Of a DNA stretch of 35,092 bases, positions 8,656-16,121 are shown piece by piece; positions within the stretch are counted from its first letter, which is position 1, and each line of letters begins with the position of its first letter. The stretch is taken from NCBI GenBank assembly GCA_016866775.1, contig VGLJ01000052.1, forward strand, positions 1 to 35,092, read 5' to 3'. The stretch is from Candidatus Rokuibacteriota bacterium. GTDB taxonomy: Bacteria > Methylomirabilota > Methylomirabilia > Rokubacteriales > CSP1-6. A program made the position numbers and the translations under genes. Below the pieces are notes generated by a model. It saw only the letters and a program-made list of their open reading frames with translations. It was not told the DNA's origin and ran no database searches.

Positions 8656-10412
8656 CACCCATCGATCCGGTGACGCTCGTCGTCGTCCAGAACGGTCTCC
8701 AGCAGGTCGCGACCGAGATGGACCTCACCTTCGAGCGCGCGGCCTTCTCGCCCGTCATCTCCGAGGGCTTCGACCGCTCCGACGGGATCTACTCGAAGGA
8801 CAACGGCGAGGTGATCGCGCAGGGCGAGCTCGGGCTGCCGATCTTCGTCGGCGTCATGCAGTTCACGACGCGCGCGGTGATCGAGCACGTGGGCCGGCGC
8901 GGCGGCGACAGCCTCAGGCCCGGCGACATCTTCATCGTCAACGATCCGTACGCGGGCGGCACGCACCTGATGGACGTCAAGATGGTGAAGCCGTTCTTCT
9001 ACCGGGGCCGGCTGTGGGCGTACCTCTCGAACACCGGCCACTGGCCCGACACGGGCGGCGCGGTGCCCGGCGGCTTCTCGACGCGCGCAACCGAGGTTCA
9101 GCAGGAGGGGCTGCGCCTGCCGCCCGTGAAGCTCTTCCGCGAGGGCGTGATGGACGAGGACATCCTGTCGATCGTCCTCGCGAACATCCGCGTGCCGGAA
9201 GAGCGGATCGGCGACATCAAGGCGCAGGTCGCCGCGCTGACCGTGGGCGAGAAGCGGCTCACGGCGCTCATCGACCGCTACGGCGAGGGGACCGTGACCG
9301 CGTGCGTGAAGGAACTGCGCCACCGCTCCGAGCAGATGATGCGCGCGCACATCGCGAAGATCCCCGACGGCGCGTACGCCGGCGAGGCGTTCCTCGACTC
9401 CGACGGCATCGGCCCGGACCCGCTCGCCATCCGGCTCCGCGTGAAGAAGGAAGGGAGCGACCTCCACTTCGACTTCTCGGAGTCGAGCCCGCCGTGCCGC
9501 GGGCCGCTGAACAGCGTCATCGCGACGACGAAGGCGGCGGTCTACCTCGCCATCAAGCACATCTTCCCCGACGTGCCGATCAACGCCGGGTGCTTCGAGC
9601 CGCTGCACATCGCGGAGCCGCACGGGACGTTCCTCTACGCACGGTATCCGCGGCCGGTCTCCGGCTGCGCGGCCGAGGTGAGCGCGCGCATCGCCGAGAG
9701 CGTGTTCACGACGCTGGCGCGCGCGATCCCCGACGACGTCTTCGCGGCGCCCGCCGGCACGAGCGGCAACCTGACGCTGGGCGGGTACGACCCGCTGAAG
9801 GAGCGGCACTACATCATGTACGTGTTCTCCGGCGGCGGGTACGGCGGGTACGTCGAGAACGACGGCCTCACGAACGGCTGCTCGACGATCGGCATCTCGA
9901 AGACGCAGCCGACCGAGGTGCTGGAGCAGCACTATCCCGTGCTGTTCGAGCAGTACGCGCTGCGCGAGCGCTCGGGCGGCGCGGGGAAGACGCGCGGCGG
10001 GTTTGGCGTCGACTACCGGATTCGTATCCGCCGCGGCGAAGGCCTGCTGTCGTTTCTCATGGATCACGGACGCGTCGGTCCTCCCGGCCTCTTCGGCGGT
10101 CACGACGGCGCAAAGAACGAGGTGATCCTGGAGCAGGACGGCCGCACGCACGTCTCGCCGCACTGGTCGAAGGACGAGGACATCCACGTGAAGGCCGGCG
10201 ACCTCATCACCGTCCGCACGCCGGGCGGCGGTGGCTACGGCAACCCGCTCGAGCGCGATCCCGCGCTCGTGCTGCGCGACGTCGTGCGCGGCTACATCAC
10301 CATCGAGGACGCGGAGCGCGACTACGCGGTGGTGGTGCGCGGTGTGCCGCCGGCCGTCGACGCCGCCGCGACCGCGCGCGTGCGTGCACAAAGCGAGCGG
10401 ACGGCCCGATGA
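8652..10412 (+). CDS. hyuB: Hydantoinase/oxoprolinase family protein, subunit B
   Basis: A 586-residue partner of HyuA. Hallmarks are the N-terminal ERAAFSPVISEGFDRSDGIY stretch, the metal-site motif NDPYAGGTHLMDVKMVKPFF, NTGHWPDTGGAVPGGFS with His and Asp ligands, and the Gly-rich end TPGGGGYGNPLERDP that is typical of HyuB. Length is normal for the family (about 520-600). A and B act as a heteromeric complex in the cytoplasm. The aminotransferase, importer and HyuAB together suggest that an imported cyclic amide is opened to an amino acid that is then transaminated; that pathway is inference. Confidence 0.9.
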   Translation: MTPIDPVTLVVVQNGLQQVATEMDLTFERAAFSPVISEGFDRSDGIYSKDNGEVIAQGELGLPIFVGVMQFTTRAVIEHVGRRGGDSLRPGDIFIVNDPYAGGTHLMDVKMVKPFFYRGRLWAYLSNTGHWPDTGGAVPGGFSTRATEVQQEGLRLPPVKLFREGVMDEDILSIVLANIRVPEERIGDIKAQVAALTVGEKRLTALIDRYGEGTVTACVKELRHRSEQMMRAHIAKIPDGAYAGEAFLDSDGIGPDPLAIRLRVKKEGSDLHFDFSESSPPCRGPLNSVIATTKAAVYLAIKHIFPDVPINAGCFEPLHIAEPHGTFLYARYPRPVSGCAAEVSARIAESVFTTLARAIPDDVFAAPAGTSGNLTLGGYDPLKERHYIMYVFSGGGYGGYVENDGLTNGCSTIGISKTQPTEVLEQHYPVLFEQYALRERSGGAGKTRGGFGVDYRIRIRRGEGLLSFLMDHGRVGPPGLFGGHDGAKNEVILEQDGRTHVSPHWSKDEDIHVKAGDLITVRTPGGGGYGNPLERDPALVLRDVVRGYITIEDAERDYAVVVRGVPPAVDAAATARVRAQSERTAR

Positions 10413-10418
10413 TATGAT
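10413..10418 (+). promoter_or_regulatory. TATGAT -10-like box close before the Rieske start
   Basis: TATGAT (5/6 to TATAAT) lies nine bases before the ATG at 10428, directly after the hyuB stop. There is no Shine-Dalgarno sequence in this gap. The spacing fits a leaderless transcript beginning at the ATG. No -35 hexamer is recognisable, so this is tentative. Confidence 0.3.
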
Positions 10419-10427
10419 CCGCGCCCG

Positions 10428-10979
10428 ATGACGCTCGACGTCCACTCGATCAAGCGGCTCGTCGAGTCCGATCGCGTGCACCGGCGCGTGTACACGGACC
10501 CTGCGCTGCTCGAGCTCGATCGTCTCTTCGGGCGCGCGTGGCTCCTGCTCGGACATGCGAGCCAGGTCGCGCGCCCGGGGGATTTCGTCACGACACGGAT
10601 GGGGCGCGAGTCCGTCATCGTGGCGCGGCACACCGACGACGCGATCCACGTGCTCGTGAACCGCTGCGCGCACCGCGGCGCGCGCGTGTGCGACGCCGCA
10701 CGCGGTCACGCGCGCCAGCTCGTGTGTCCGTATCACGGCTGGACCTACGCGACCGACGGAGCGCTCTGCGCCGTGCCGTTGCCCGATGGATACGACCCGC
10801 CGGTGGTCGGGACGCCCGAGCACGCGCTCACGCGCGTGCCCCGGGTCGACAGCTACCGCGGGTTCATCTTCGCGTCGCTCGCCGCGCGCGGGCCATCGCT
10901 CCATGATGTCCTCGGGCCGCTGCGCGCGTCGTTCGACGACCCTCCGCGGCGGCCGGAAGGGCGAACGCTCCGAGCGTGA
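10428..10979 (+). pseudogene. Rieske oxygenase alpha subunit, truncated after the 2Fe-2S domain
   Basis: A 183-residue frame holds the N-terminal part of a ring-hydroxylating oxygenase large subunit. The Rieske cluster ligands are C80 and H82 (CAHRGARVC) and C100 and H103 (CPYHGWTY), followed by the usual stretch up to HDVLGPLRASFDD. Family members run on for another 200 or more residues with a START-type domain carrying the mononuclear iron; here homology stops at about 10940 and the frame ends 12 codons later, running antisense through another gene's signal peptide. Without the catalytic domain it cannot be a normal oxygenase. It is either a deletion product or an assembly artefact; a free-standing Rieske ferredoxin is unlikely because the fold and linker are those of the alpha subunit. 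Confidence 0.8.
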
Positions 10980-11016
10980 GCAGGACGACGAGCATGACGG
11001 CGCGACGACCGTTCAT
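10864..11016 (-). pseudogene. Secreted protein remnant: signal peptide only, probably an ABC binding protein
   Basis: The ATG at 11014-11016 has a perfect AAGGAG eight bases upstream and overlaps the aldolase stop as ATGA, so this is a real translation start. The first 25 residues form a textbook signal peptide: MNGRR, a hydrophobic core, then ALPAAAEG. After the cleavage site the frame becomes Arg-rich nonsense antisense to the Rieske gene and stops at 10864-10866. The gene is therefore cut at about 10942. Its place after a nitrate/taurine-type ABC ATPase suggests it was the substrate-binding protein of that importer; no mature residues remain to prove this. Confidence 0.7.
10936..10945. other. 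Junction joining two truncated convergent genes
   Basis: Plus-strand Rieske homology ends with SFDD at about 10940, and the minus-strand secreted protein's signal-peptide cleavage region (AAA before E) ends at about 10942. The two genes meet within a few bases with no intergenic DNA, and each has lost everything after its N-terminal part. This marks a breakpoint (deletion, rearrangement or assembly join). No insertion sequence, direct repeat or target duplication is visible at the point itself. Confidence 0.7.
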
Positions 11017-11729
11017 CGTGCTCTCCTTTTCGATACCGCCTTCGTCCACATCTCCCACGCGCGCGGATAGTCGCCGTGCATCTCCACCGTCGTCCGGCTC
11101 TCTTCCGAATCGAGATAGGTGATCGGACCGCCGAGACGGATCGCGTCGAGCTGGATGCGCGCGTTCACTTCCATGTAGATCGAGCGCGCGACGACCTGCG
11201 CCAGCGACTTGCCGGCCACCACCGCGCCGTGGCCGCGCATCAGCGCCGCGTGCGCCCCGCCGACCGTCCGCGCCAGCGCACGCGCGAGCTCGGGGGTGCG
11301 CACGAGCATGTCGGTCGCCGTCCCGGCGGTGTCGCGGATCTCCCAGACGGGCAGGCCGTCACCGAGGAACCCGCTCATGTGGCAGATGGCGCGCAACGGC
11401 GTGCCGGTGACGCCGAACGCCACCGTCGTCACGGAATGGTGATGGACGACGGCCTGCACGTCCGGACGCGCGCGATAGAGCTCGCCGTGGATGAAGCGCT
11501 CCGCGTAGAGCAGCCGTCGCTCCGTGCGGCTCGGCGCGCTGTCGAGGTCGAGCCCGACGACGTCGCGCTCCACGACGCTCTCCGGCGCCAGCGACCGGCT
11601 GATCAGGTAGCGTCCGGCGTCCCGCGGGTCGCGAACGCTCACGTGGCCGTAGGCGTCCAGGATTCCGAAGCGCGCGAGGATGTGGTTGGCGGCGACGACG
11701 TCGCGAACGAGAGCGCTCGGTGGCTTCAT
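11013..11729 (-). CDS. Class II aldolase/adducin family protein
   Basis: A 238-residue zinc-dependent aldolase-family protein (relatives: L-fuculose-phosphate aldolase, decarboxylases, ribulose-phosphate epimerases). The metal site is visible as VVHHHSVTT (about residues 96-104) and RGHGAVVAG near 170, with a glutamate in ERFIHGELY as the likely acid/base. The N-terminal AANHILARFGILDAYGHVSVRD is typical. The ATG at 11727-11729 overlaps the stop of the ABC ATPase gene; the frame stays open upstream, but that part is a shadow of the ATPase. The exact reaction is unknown; alongside a FAD monooxygenase it may cleave or decarboxylate an oxidised ring product. Confidence 0.88.
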   Translation of the reverse strand: MKPPSALVRDVVAANHILARFGILDAYGHVSVRDPRDAGRYLISRSLAPESVVERDVVGLDLDSAPSRTERRLLYAERFIHGELYRARPDVQAVVHHHSVTTVAFGVTGTPLRAICHMSGFLGDGLPVWEIRDTAGTATDMLVRTPELARALARTVGGAHAALMRGHGAVVAGKSLAQVVARSIYMEVNARIQLDAIRLGGPITYLDSEESRTTVEMHGDYPRAWEMWTKAVSKRRAR

Positions 11730-12496
11730 GTCATGACCTCGCTGCGGATCAGGTCGCCCACGCGATTGCGGTAGTCGAGCAGCGCGATGGACTTGCGGAC
11801 GCCGAGGTCGCGCGGCCGCGGGAGATCGACGGCGATCTCCTCGCGGATGCGCGCCGGGCGCGCGGTCAGCACCACGACGCGGGCGCCGAGATAGACGGCT
11901 TCCTCGATGTCGTGCGTGACGAACACGATCGTCTTGCCGGTCCGCTCCCACAGGCGGAGGAGCTCTTCCTGCATCGCCTCCCGCGTCTGCGCGTCGAGCG
12001 CGCCGAACGGCTCGTCCATCAGCAGCACCTCGGGATCGAACGCGAGGACGCGCGCCAGCGCGACCCGCTGCTTCATGCCGCCCGAGAGCTCGCCCGGAAG
12101 ATGATTCCGGAACTCGACGAGCCCGGTCAGCTCGAGATGACGATCGACGATCGCGGCGCGCTCCGCGGCGGGCACGCCCTGCACCTCGAGACCCCAGCCG
12201 ACGTTCCCCGCGACGGTACGCCATGGAAACAGCGCGAACTCCTGGAAGACCATCCCGCGGTCGGGCCCGGGCGCCACGACGTCGCGGCCGTGCACGCGGA
12301 TCGTGCCGGCGTCGGCGCCGACGAAGCCGCCGAGGATGTGCAGCAGCGTGCTCTTGCCGCAGCCGCTCGGGCCCACGATCGTCATGAACTCGCCGTCCGC
12401 CACGCTGAGGCGCTCGAGATCGAGCACCGCGAGCGTGCGCCGATCGCGCGTGTAGGTCTTGCGGAGCCCGGCGACCTCCAGGGCTGGACCGGTCAT
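11726..12496 (-). CDS. ABC transporter ATPase, nitrate/sulfonate/taurine type
   Basis: A 256-residue ATPase of the NrtD/SsuB/TauB group. Walker A is GPSGCGKST, the Q-loop region reads VFQEFALFPWRTVAGNV, the signature is LSGGMKQRVALARV, Walker B is VLLMDEPFGALD, and the H-loop is THD. ATGA overlaps link it to the monooxygenase upstream and the aldolase downstream. The matching permease is absent from the window and the binding protein is only a signal-peptide remnant, so this importer is incomplete here. Confidence 0.9.
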   Translation of the reverse strand: MTGPALEVAGLRKTYTRDRRTLAVLDLERLSVADGEFMTIVGPSGCGKSTLLHILGGFVGADAGTIRVHGRDVVAPGPDRGMVFQEFALFPWRTVAGNVGWGLEVQGVPAAERAAIVDRHLELTGLVEFRNHLPGELSGGMKQRVALARVLAFDPEVLLMDEPFGALDAQTREAMQEELLRLWERTGKTIVFVTHDIEEAVYLGARVVVLTARPARIREEIAVDLPRPRDLGVRKSIALLDYRNRVGDLIRSEVMT

Positions 12497-13653
12497 CGCG
12501 GCCAGCGGAGGAGCTCGACCAGTGTCGTCTGCGCGCGCGCGACGTCTCGCCCCTCGCGCTTCAGGCGGCGGTTCCGGAGCCAGCACGCCAGCGGATTCGT
12601 GATCTGGCCGCGATCGATGACGGCGCGGGACAGGCGGCCGATCGCCTGCACCCGGTCGCGGCGCCGCCGCTCGTAGCGCGCGAGCGCGGCCTCGAGCGCA
12701 CGGGGCGCGCCGCTCGCCGCCGCGAGCTCCTCGGCGAGCACGGCCGCGTCCTCCATCGCCATGCCCGCGCCCTGGCCCATGCCGGGCGACATCGCGTGCG
12801 CGGCGTCGCCGAGCAGCACGGCGCGGCCCGCGACCCACGGCGTCTGGTGGATCTCCTCGAGCTCGGTGCAGATGACCCCGTCGGTCGAGGCGAGCTGAGC
12901 GAAGGCGTTGAGCACGCGCCCGTCGGTGAACTGCGCGAAGCGCGCGCGGAAGGCCGCGGCGCTTTCGAGCGCCCACGCGCGGCTCTCGCGCGGCGAGGTG
13001 AAGACGGTCCACACGTAGAGCTTGCCGTCGCCGATCGGCACGAGGCCGATCTGCTGGCCGCGCCCGAGGAACTCCGTGAAGTGCACCAGCCCGTCGCGGT
13101 TCTCCACGACGAAGCGATGCGAGCGATAGCCGAGATACGCGGGCTCGGTCGCGCCGAAGCATCGCGCGCGCACCGCGGAGCGAATGCCGTCGGCGCCGAC
13201 CAAGAGATCGCCCGCGAGGCGCTCGCCGCTCTCCATCTCGGCGCGAACGCCGTCGGCGTCGGCATGGAGCGCTCGAATGCGCACGTCGAGATGGACGGTG
13301 CCGGGCGGCAGCCCTTCCGCCAGGCACTCGTGCAGCCGTGCGCGGTGCACGAGCGCGCCGCGGACGAGCCGCCCCGAGTCGTAGAGCGGCCGGTAGTCGC
13401 GCGTCGCGAGCAGGCGTCCCCGGTGGTCGCACGTGTCGCGCCCGAGGTACGGCGCGCTGTCCGCGCGCACGCACGCGGCGAGGCCGTTTTCTTCGAGCAC
13501 GGCCATCGCGTTGGGATTCATGATGATCCCGGCGCCGACGGCCTCGATCTTCGGCGCGCGCTCGAGCACCGTCACCGGGAGCCCGCGCCGCGTGAGCTCG
13601 CGCGCCACCGAGAGTCCGCCGATGCCGCCACCGACGACGAGCGTCCTGAACAT
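12493..13653 (-). CDS. FAD-dependent aromatic monooxygenase, salicylate hydroxylase-like
   Basis: A 386-residue class A flavoprotein hydroxylase. Motifs are the N-terminal FAD-binding GGGIGGLSVARELTRRG with ERAPKIEAVGAGI, the GADGIRSAVR motif that contacts FAD and NAD(P)H, and GDAAHAMSPGMGQGAGMAMED, which binds the FAD ribityl chain. The family hydroxylates aromatic carboxylates using NAD(P)H and O2. The ATG at 13651-13653 is where homology begins; an upstream in-frame ATG at 13692 would add 13 unconserved residues. No Shine-Dalgarno precedes the chosen ATG. It leads the minus-strand group of ATPase, aldolase and truncated binding protein, and is divergent from a flavin amine oxidase. Confidence 0.88.
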   Translation of the reverse strand: MFRTLVVGGGIGGLSVARELTRRGLPVTVLERAPKIEAVGAGIIMNPNAMAVLEENGLAACVRADSAPYLGRDTCDHRGRLLATRDYRPLYDSGRLVRGALVHRARLHECLAEGLPPGTVHLDVRIRALHADADGVRAEMESGERLAGDLLVGADGIRSAVRARCFGATEPAYLGYRSHRFVVENRDGLVHFTEFLGRGQQIGLVPIGDGKLYVWTVFTSPRESRAWALESAAAFRARFAQFTDGRVLNAFAQLASTDGVICTELEEIHQTPWVAGRAVLLGDAAHAMSPGMGQGAGMAMEDAAVLAEELAAASGAPRALEAALARYERRRRDRVQAIGRLSRAVIDRGQITNPLACWLRNRRLKREGRDVARAQTTLVELLRWPR

Positions 13654-13661
13654 CGGCGGCG

Positions 13662-13667
13662 ATTGTA
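13662..13667 (-). promoter_or_regulatory. TACAAT -10-like box close before the monooxygenase start
   Basis: The minus strand reads TACAAT eight bases before the ATG at 13653, with no ribosome site between. The spacing would place the transcript start at or next to the ATG, a leaderless arrangement. No convincing -35 box is seen. Confidence 0.35.
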
Positions 13668-13709
13668 CAGGGACTTCCCCGGCGTCGCGCACGCAGGCAC
13701 GATAGAGCG

Positions 13710-14951
13710 ATGCTGGACGCCTGCGTCGTCGGTGCCGGCGCGGCCGGACTCGCCGCGGCCTGCGAGCTCGCGCGCACCGGGCTCTCGGCCCGCGTGCTGG
13801 AGGCGCGCGGACGCGTCGGCGGACGCGCGTGGACCGACGTCGAGACGCTCGGCGTGCCGATCGATCGCGGATGCGCGTGGCTGCATTGCGCGGACCGCAA
13901 TCCGTGGACGCCGTACGCGCGCGAGCAGGGGTTCACCGTCATCGAGCGCTTGCCCGATTGGCAGCGCTACGTCGGACGCGCGCCGCTCTCGCCGGAACGG
14001 CGCGCGCGGCGCGACGCGGACTGGCAGCGCGCGGAGCGCGCGATCGAAGCCGCGGTGCGCGCCGGACGCGACGTGCCGGCCTCCGAGGTGCTGCCGCCCG
14101 ATCTCGAGTTCCGCACGCTGATCGACGCCACGATGAGCTGGGCGATGGGCGTCGACACCGTCGATCTGTCGACGGCGGATTACGTGATCTACGCGGACAC
14201 CGAGATCAACTGGGCCGTGCGCGAGGGCCTGGGCGCCGTCGTCGCGACGGCCGCGCGGGGTCTGGATGTCGTCCTCGAGTGTCCGGTCGTCGGCATCGAC
14301 TGGGGCGGGTCACACGTGCGCGTGACGACCGGGCGGGGCACGCTCGAGTGCCGTGCCGTGATCGTCACGGTGCCGACGACGCTGCTCGCGCGCGCCACCC
14401 CGCGATTCTCACCGGCGCTTCCGTCCGCCTACGAGGAGGCCTTCAACGGGCTCACGCTCGGCGTGGCGAACAAGGTCTTCGTCGAGGTCGAGCCGGGCGC
14501 GCTTCCTTTCGACGGGAGCGTCAACCTCGTCGCGAGCGACACGACGGTCCGGACGGCGAGTGTGAGCGTGCGTCCGGCCGGTCAGGACGTGATGCTGGTC
14601 TTCTTCGGCGGCGCCTACGCGCGGGAGCTGGAGACGACGGGCGCGCTGGACGTCACCGCCCGTGACGTGCTGATCGGCGTGTTCGGCAGCGACCTCGGAC
14701 GGAAGATCCGGCGGACGACGGCGACCGCGTGGGCGACCGATCCGTGGGCGCTCGGATCGTATTCCGCCGCCCGTCCCGGCTTCGCGCGCTGTCGCAACGT
14801 GCTCGGCGAAAGCGTGGCGGATCGCATCTTCTTCGCGGGCGAAGCCGTCCCGCCGAAGGCGTACGGCGCGATCCACGGCGCCGCGGAGTCAGGCGTCACG
14901 GCTGCGCGCCGCATCGCGACGTTACTCGCGCGCGATGTGGCCCCGCGCTGA
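13710..14951 (+). CDS. Flavin-containing amine oxidase / FAD-dependent oxidoreductase
   Basis: A 413-residue protein of the monoamine oxidase/polyamine oxidase family. The N-terminal dinucleotide fold GAGAAGLAAACELARTG is followed by LEARGRVGGRAWT, the RxGGR motif typical of this group, and the C-terminal FAD motif DRIFFAGEAVPPKAYGAIHG, which ends with the conserved AAESG helix. The family oxidises amines to imines with O2, giving H2O2. It stands alone on the plus strand and faces a lipoprotein gene across a hairpin cluster. No Shine-Dalgarno is evident in front of the ATG. The substrate cannot be assigned. Confidence 0.88.
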   Translation: MLDACVVGAGAAGLAAACELARTGLSARVLEARGRVGGRAWTDVETLGVPIDRGCAWLHCADRNPWTPYAREQGFTVIERLPDWQRYVGRAPLSPERRARRDADWQRAERAIEAAVRAGRDVPASEVLPPDLEFRTLIDATMSWAMGVDTVDLSTADYVIYADTEINWAVREGLGAVVATAARGLDVVLECPVVGIDWGGSHVRVTTGRGTLECRAVIVTVPTTLLARATPRFSPALPSAYEEAFNGLTLGVANKVFVEVEPGALPFDGSVNLVASDTTVRTASVSVRPAGQDVMLVFFGGAYARELETTGALDVTARDVLIGVFGSDLGRKIRRTTATAWATDPWALGSYSAARPGFARCRNVLGESVADRIFFAGEAVPPKAYGAIHGAAESGVTAARRIATLLARDVAPR

Positions 14952-14984
14952 TTCGCGAAACGAGTCTGAGTGGCCGCCGTTCGA

Positions 14985-15080
14985 GCGCGGGCTGCGCCCG
15001 CGCAATCCTGCGGTTGGGGGAGGTTTCGGAGGGGGCCGTCGAGGCCCCCTCCGACGAGGATGAGGGGCGAAGCCCCCCTC
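14985..15080. terminator. Cluster of three GC hairpins between convergent genes
   Basis: Three inverted repeats lie in 96 bases: GCGCGGGC/GCCCGCGC with a TGC loop (14985-15003), a perfect 12-bp stem TCGGAGGGGGCC with a GTCGA loop (15026-15054), and GGGGC-GAA-GCCCC (15064-15076). The CCCCCTCCGA arm of the second is echoed after the third. There is no T-run, so they are not classical terminators in either direction, but their place between the stops of two convergent genes (14951 and 15088) suggests a bidirectional transcription end or an intergenic hairpin repeat. Confidence 0.55.
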
Positions 15081-15087
15081 CGAGGAA

Positions 15088-15276
15088 TCAGCGCATGTCT
15101 CCGGGGGACTGGTACTCGCACATGCCATGCACAGCGCGCCAGGCACCGCCGTTGCGCTCGCACTGCGCCTCCTCCGAGAACGCGGCGGGATAGACGTTGT
15201 CGCCCGGCGCAATGGCTCCGGCGCACCCCGCGAGCAGCAGAACGAATCCGGCGAGCGGCATCCCGATGTAATTCAT
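15088..15276 (-). CDS. Small lipoprotein with two cysteines in the mature part
   Basis: A 62-residue protein. The N-terminus MNYIGMPLAGFVLLLAGC is a lipoprotein signal with lipobox LAGC, so Cys18 would be lipidated. The mature part of 45 residues holds EEAQCERNGGAWRAVHGMCEY, where two cysteines spaced 15 apart could form a disulfide in the periplasm. The start is supported by GGGGAGG about eight bases before the ATG at 15274-15276; the longer upstream frame is antisense noise. No function is known to me. It follows the enoyl-CoA hydratase gene by 71 bases on the same strand. Confidence 0.75.
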   Translation of the reverse strand: MNYIGMPLAGFVLLLAGCAGAIAPGDNVYPAAFSEEAQCERNGGAWRAVHGMCEYQSPGDMR

Positions 15277-15347
15277 GCCTGGCGACCTCCCCGTCGTCTG
15301 GTTCGTAACGAGCAACCCGTGGGCCAGGTTCCTCCAGCCGGCTGCCG

Positions 15348-16121
15348 TCACTCTCCAGTGAACCACGCCGGGCGCTTTTCGAGAAACGCGTCCAGGCCTT
15401 CCGCCGCGTCGCGCGTGGCGATGACCTCGAAGACGGCCTGGCGCTCGACCTCGAGGCCTTCCGCGAGCGGACGGCCCCATCCGCCGTAAATGCACCGCTT
15501 GAGCAAGCCGATCGCCCGTGTCGGCTTTGCGGCGAGCTCGCGCGCGAATTCGCCGACCTGAGCGGCGAGTGTGTCAGCGGGCAGCACGCGCTGTACGAGC
15601 CCCAGGTCCAGCGCGTCTGTCGCGCTCATGCGGCGGCCCGAGACCATCAGGTCGAGCGCGCGCGCGGGCCCGAGGAGGCGTGTGAGGCGCTGGGTGCCGC
15701 CCGCACCGGGGAAGATGCCGAGCCCGATCTCGGGGAAGCCGATCGACGCATCCGCCGCCATCCATCGGAAGTCGCACGCGAGCGCGAGCTCGGCGCCGCC
15801 ACCGAACGCGTAGCCGTTGATCGCCGCGATCACCGGCTGCGTGAGCGCTTCGAGACCCGCCTGCACGTCGATCCAGCGCCGCACGCGCTCGTGGTTCGCG
15901 CGCGAGACGTCGCGCATCATCGCGATGTCGGCGCCGGCGCAGAACGCGCGGCCGGATCCGGTGACGACGACCGCGCGCACGCGCGCGTCCGCCCCGAGCG
16001 CGGCGACGACGGCGAGGAAGTCGTCGATCACCTCGAGGTTCACCGCGTTCACCGGCGGACGGTCGAGCGTGACGGTCGCGACGGCCCCGGCGATCTCCAG
16101 GCGGACGTGGCGCAGGCTCAC
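15348..16121 (-). CDS. Enoyl-CoA hydratase/isomerase (crotonase family)
   Basis: A 257-residue crotonase-fold enzyme. The oxyanion-hole region is AFCAGADIAMM, and the two catalytic glutamates of hydratases are both present, in GGGAELALACD and in FPEIGLGIFPGAGGTQRL. It would add water to a 2-enoyl-CoA. The start is the GTG at 16119-16121, which overlaps the CoA-transferase stop as GTGA and has AAGGAG upstream; the frame stays open further up but only antisense to the upstream gene. It is the last gene of the long minus-strand unit and would act after CoA activation by its neighbour. Confidence 0.92.
   Translation of the reverse strand: MSLRHVRLEIAGAVATVTLDRPPVNAVNLEVIDDFLAVVAALGADARVRAVVVTGSGRAFCAGADIAMMRDVSRANHERVRRWIDVQAGLEALTQPVIAAINGYAFGGGAELALACDFRWMAADASIGFPEIGLGIFPGAGGTQRLTRLLGPARALDLMVSGRRMSATDALDLGLVQRVLPADTLAAQVGEFARELAAKPTRAIGLLKRCIYGGWGRPLAEGLEVERQAVFEVIATRDAAEGLDAFLEKRPAWFTGE

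Noticed and set aside
6616-10412. Acetone carboxylase
   Set aside because: HyuA/HyuB-like subunits fit both, but no third (gamma) subunit follows, and the operon contains an importer and a transaminase.
8505-10904. A 799-codon minus-strand frame opposite hyuB and the Rieske gene
   Set aside because: Shadow of real genes: low-complexity Arg/His/Asp/Val composition, no recognisable domain, and hyuB is unmistakable on the other strand.
10864-11016. A transposon insertion explaining the truncated genes
   Set aside because: No transposase, terminal inverted repeat or target duplication is seen; the two gene halves are joined directly.
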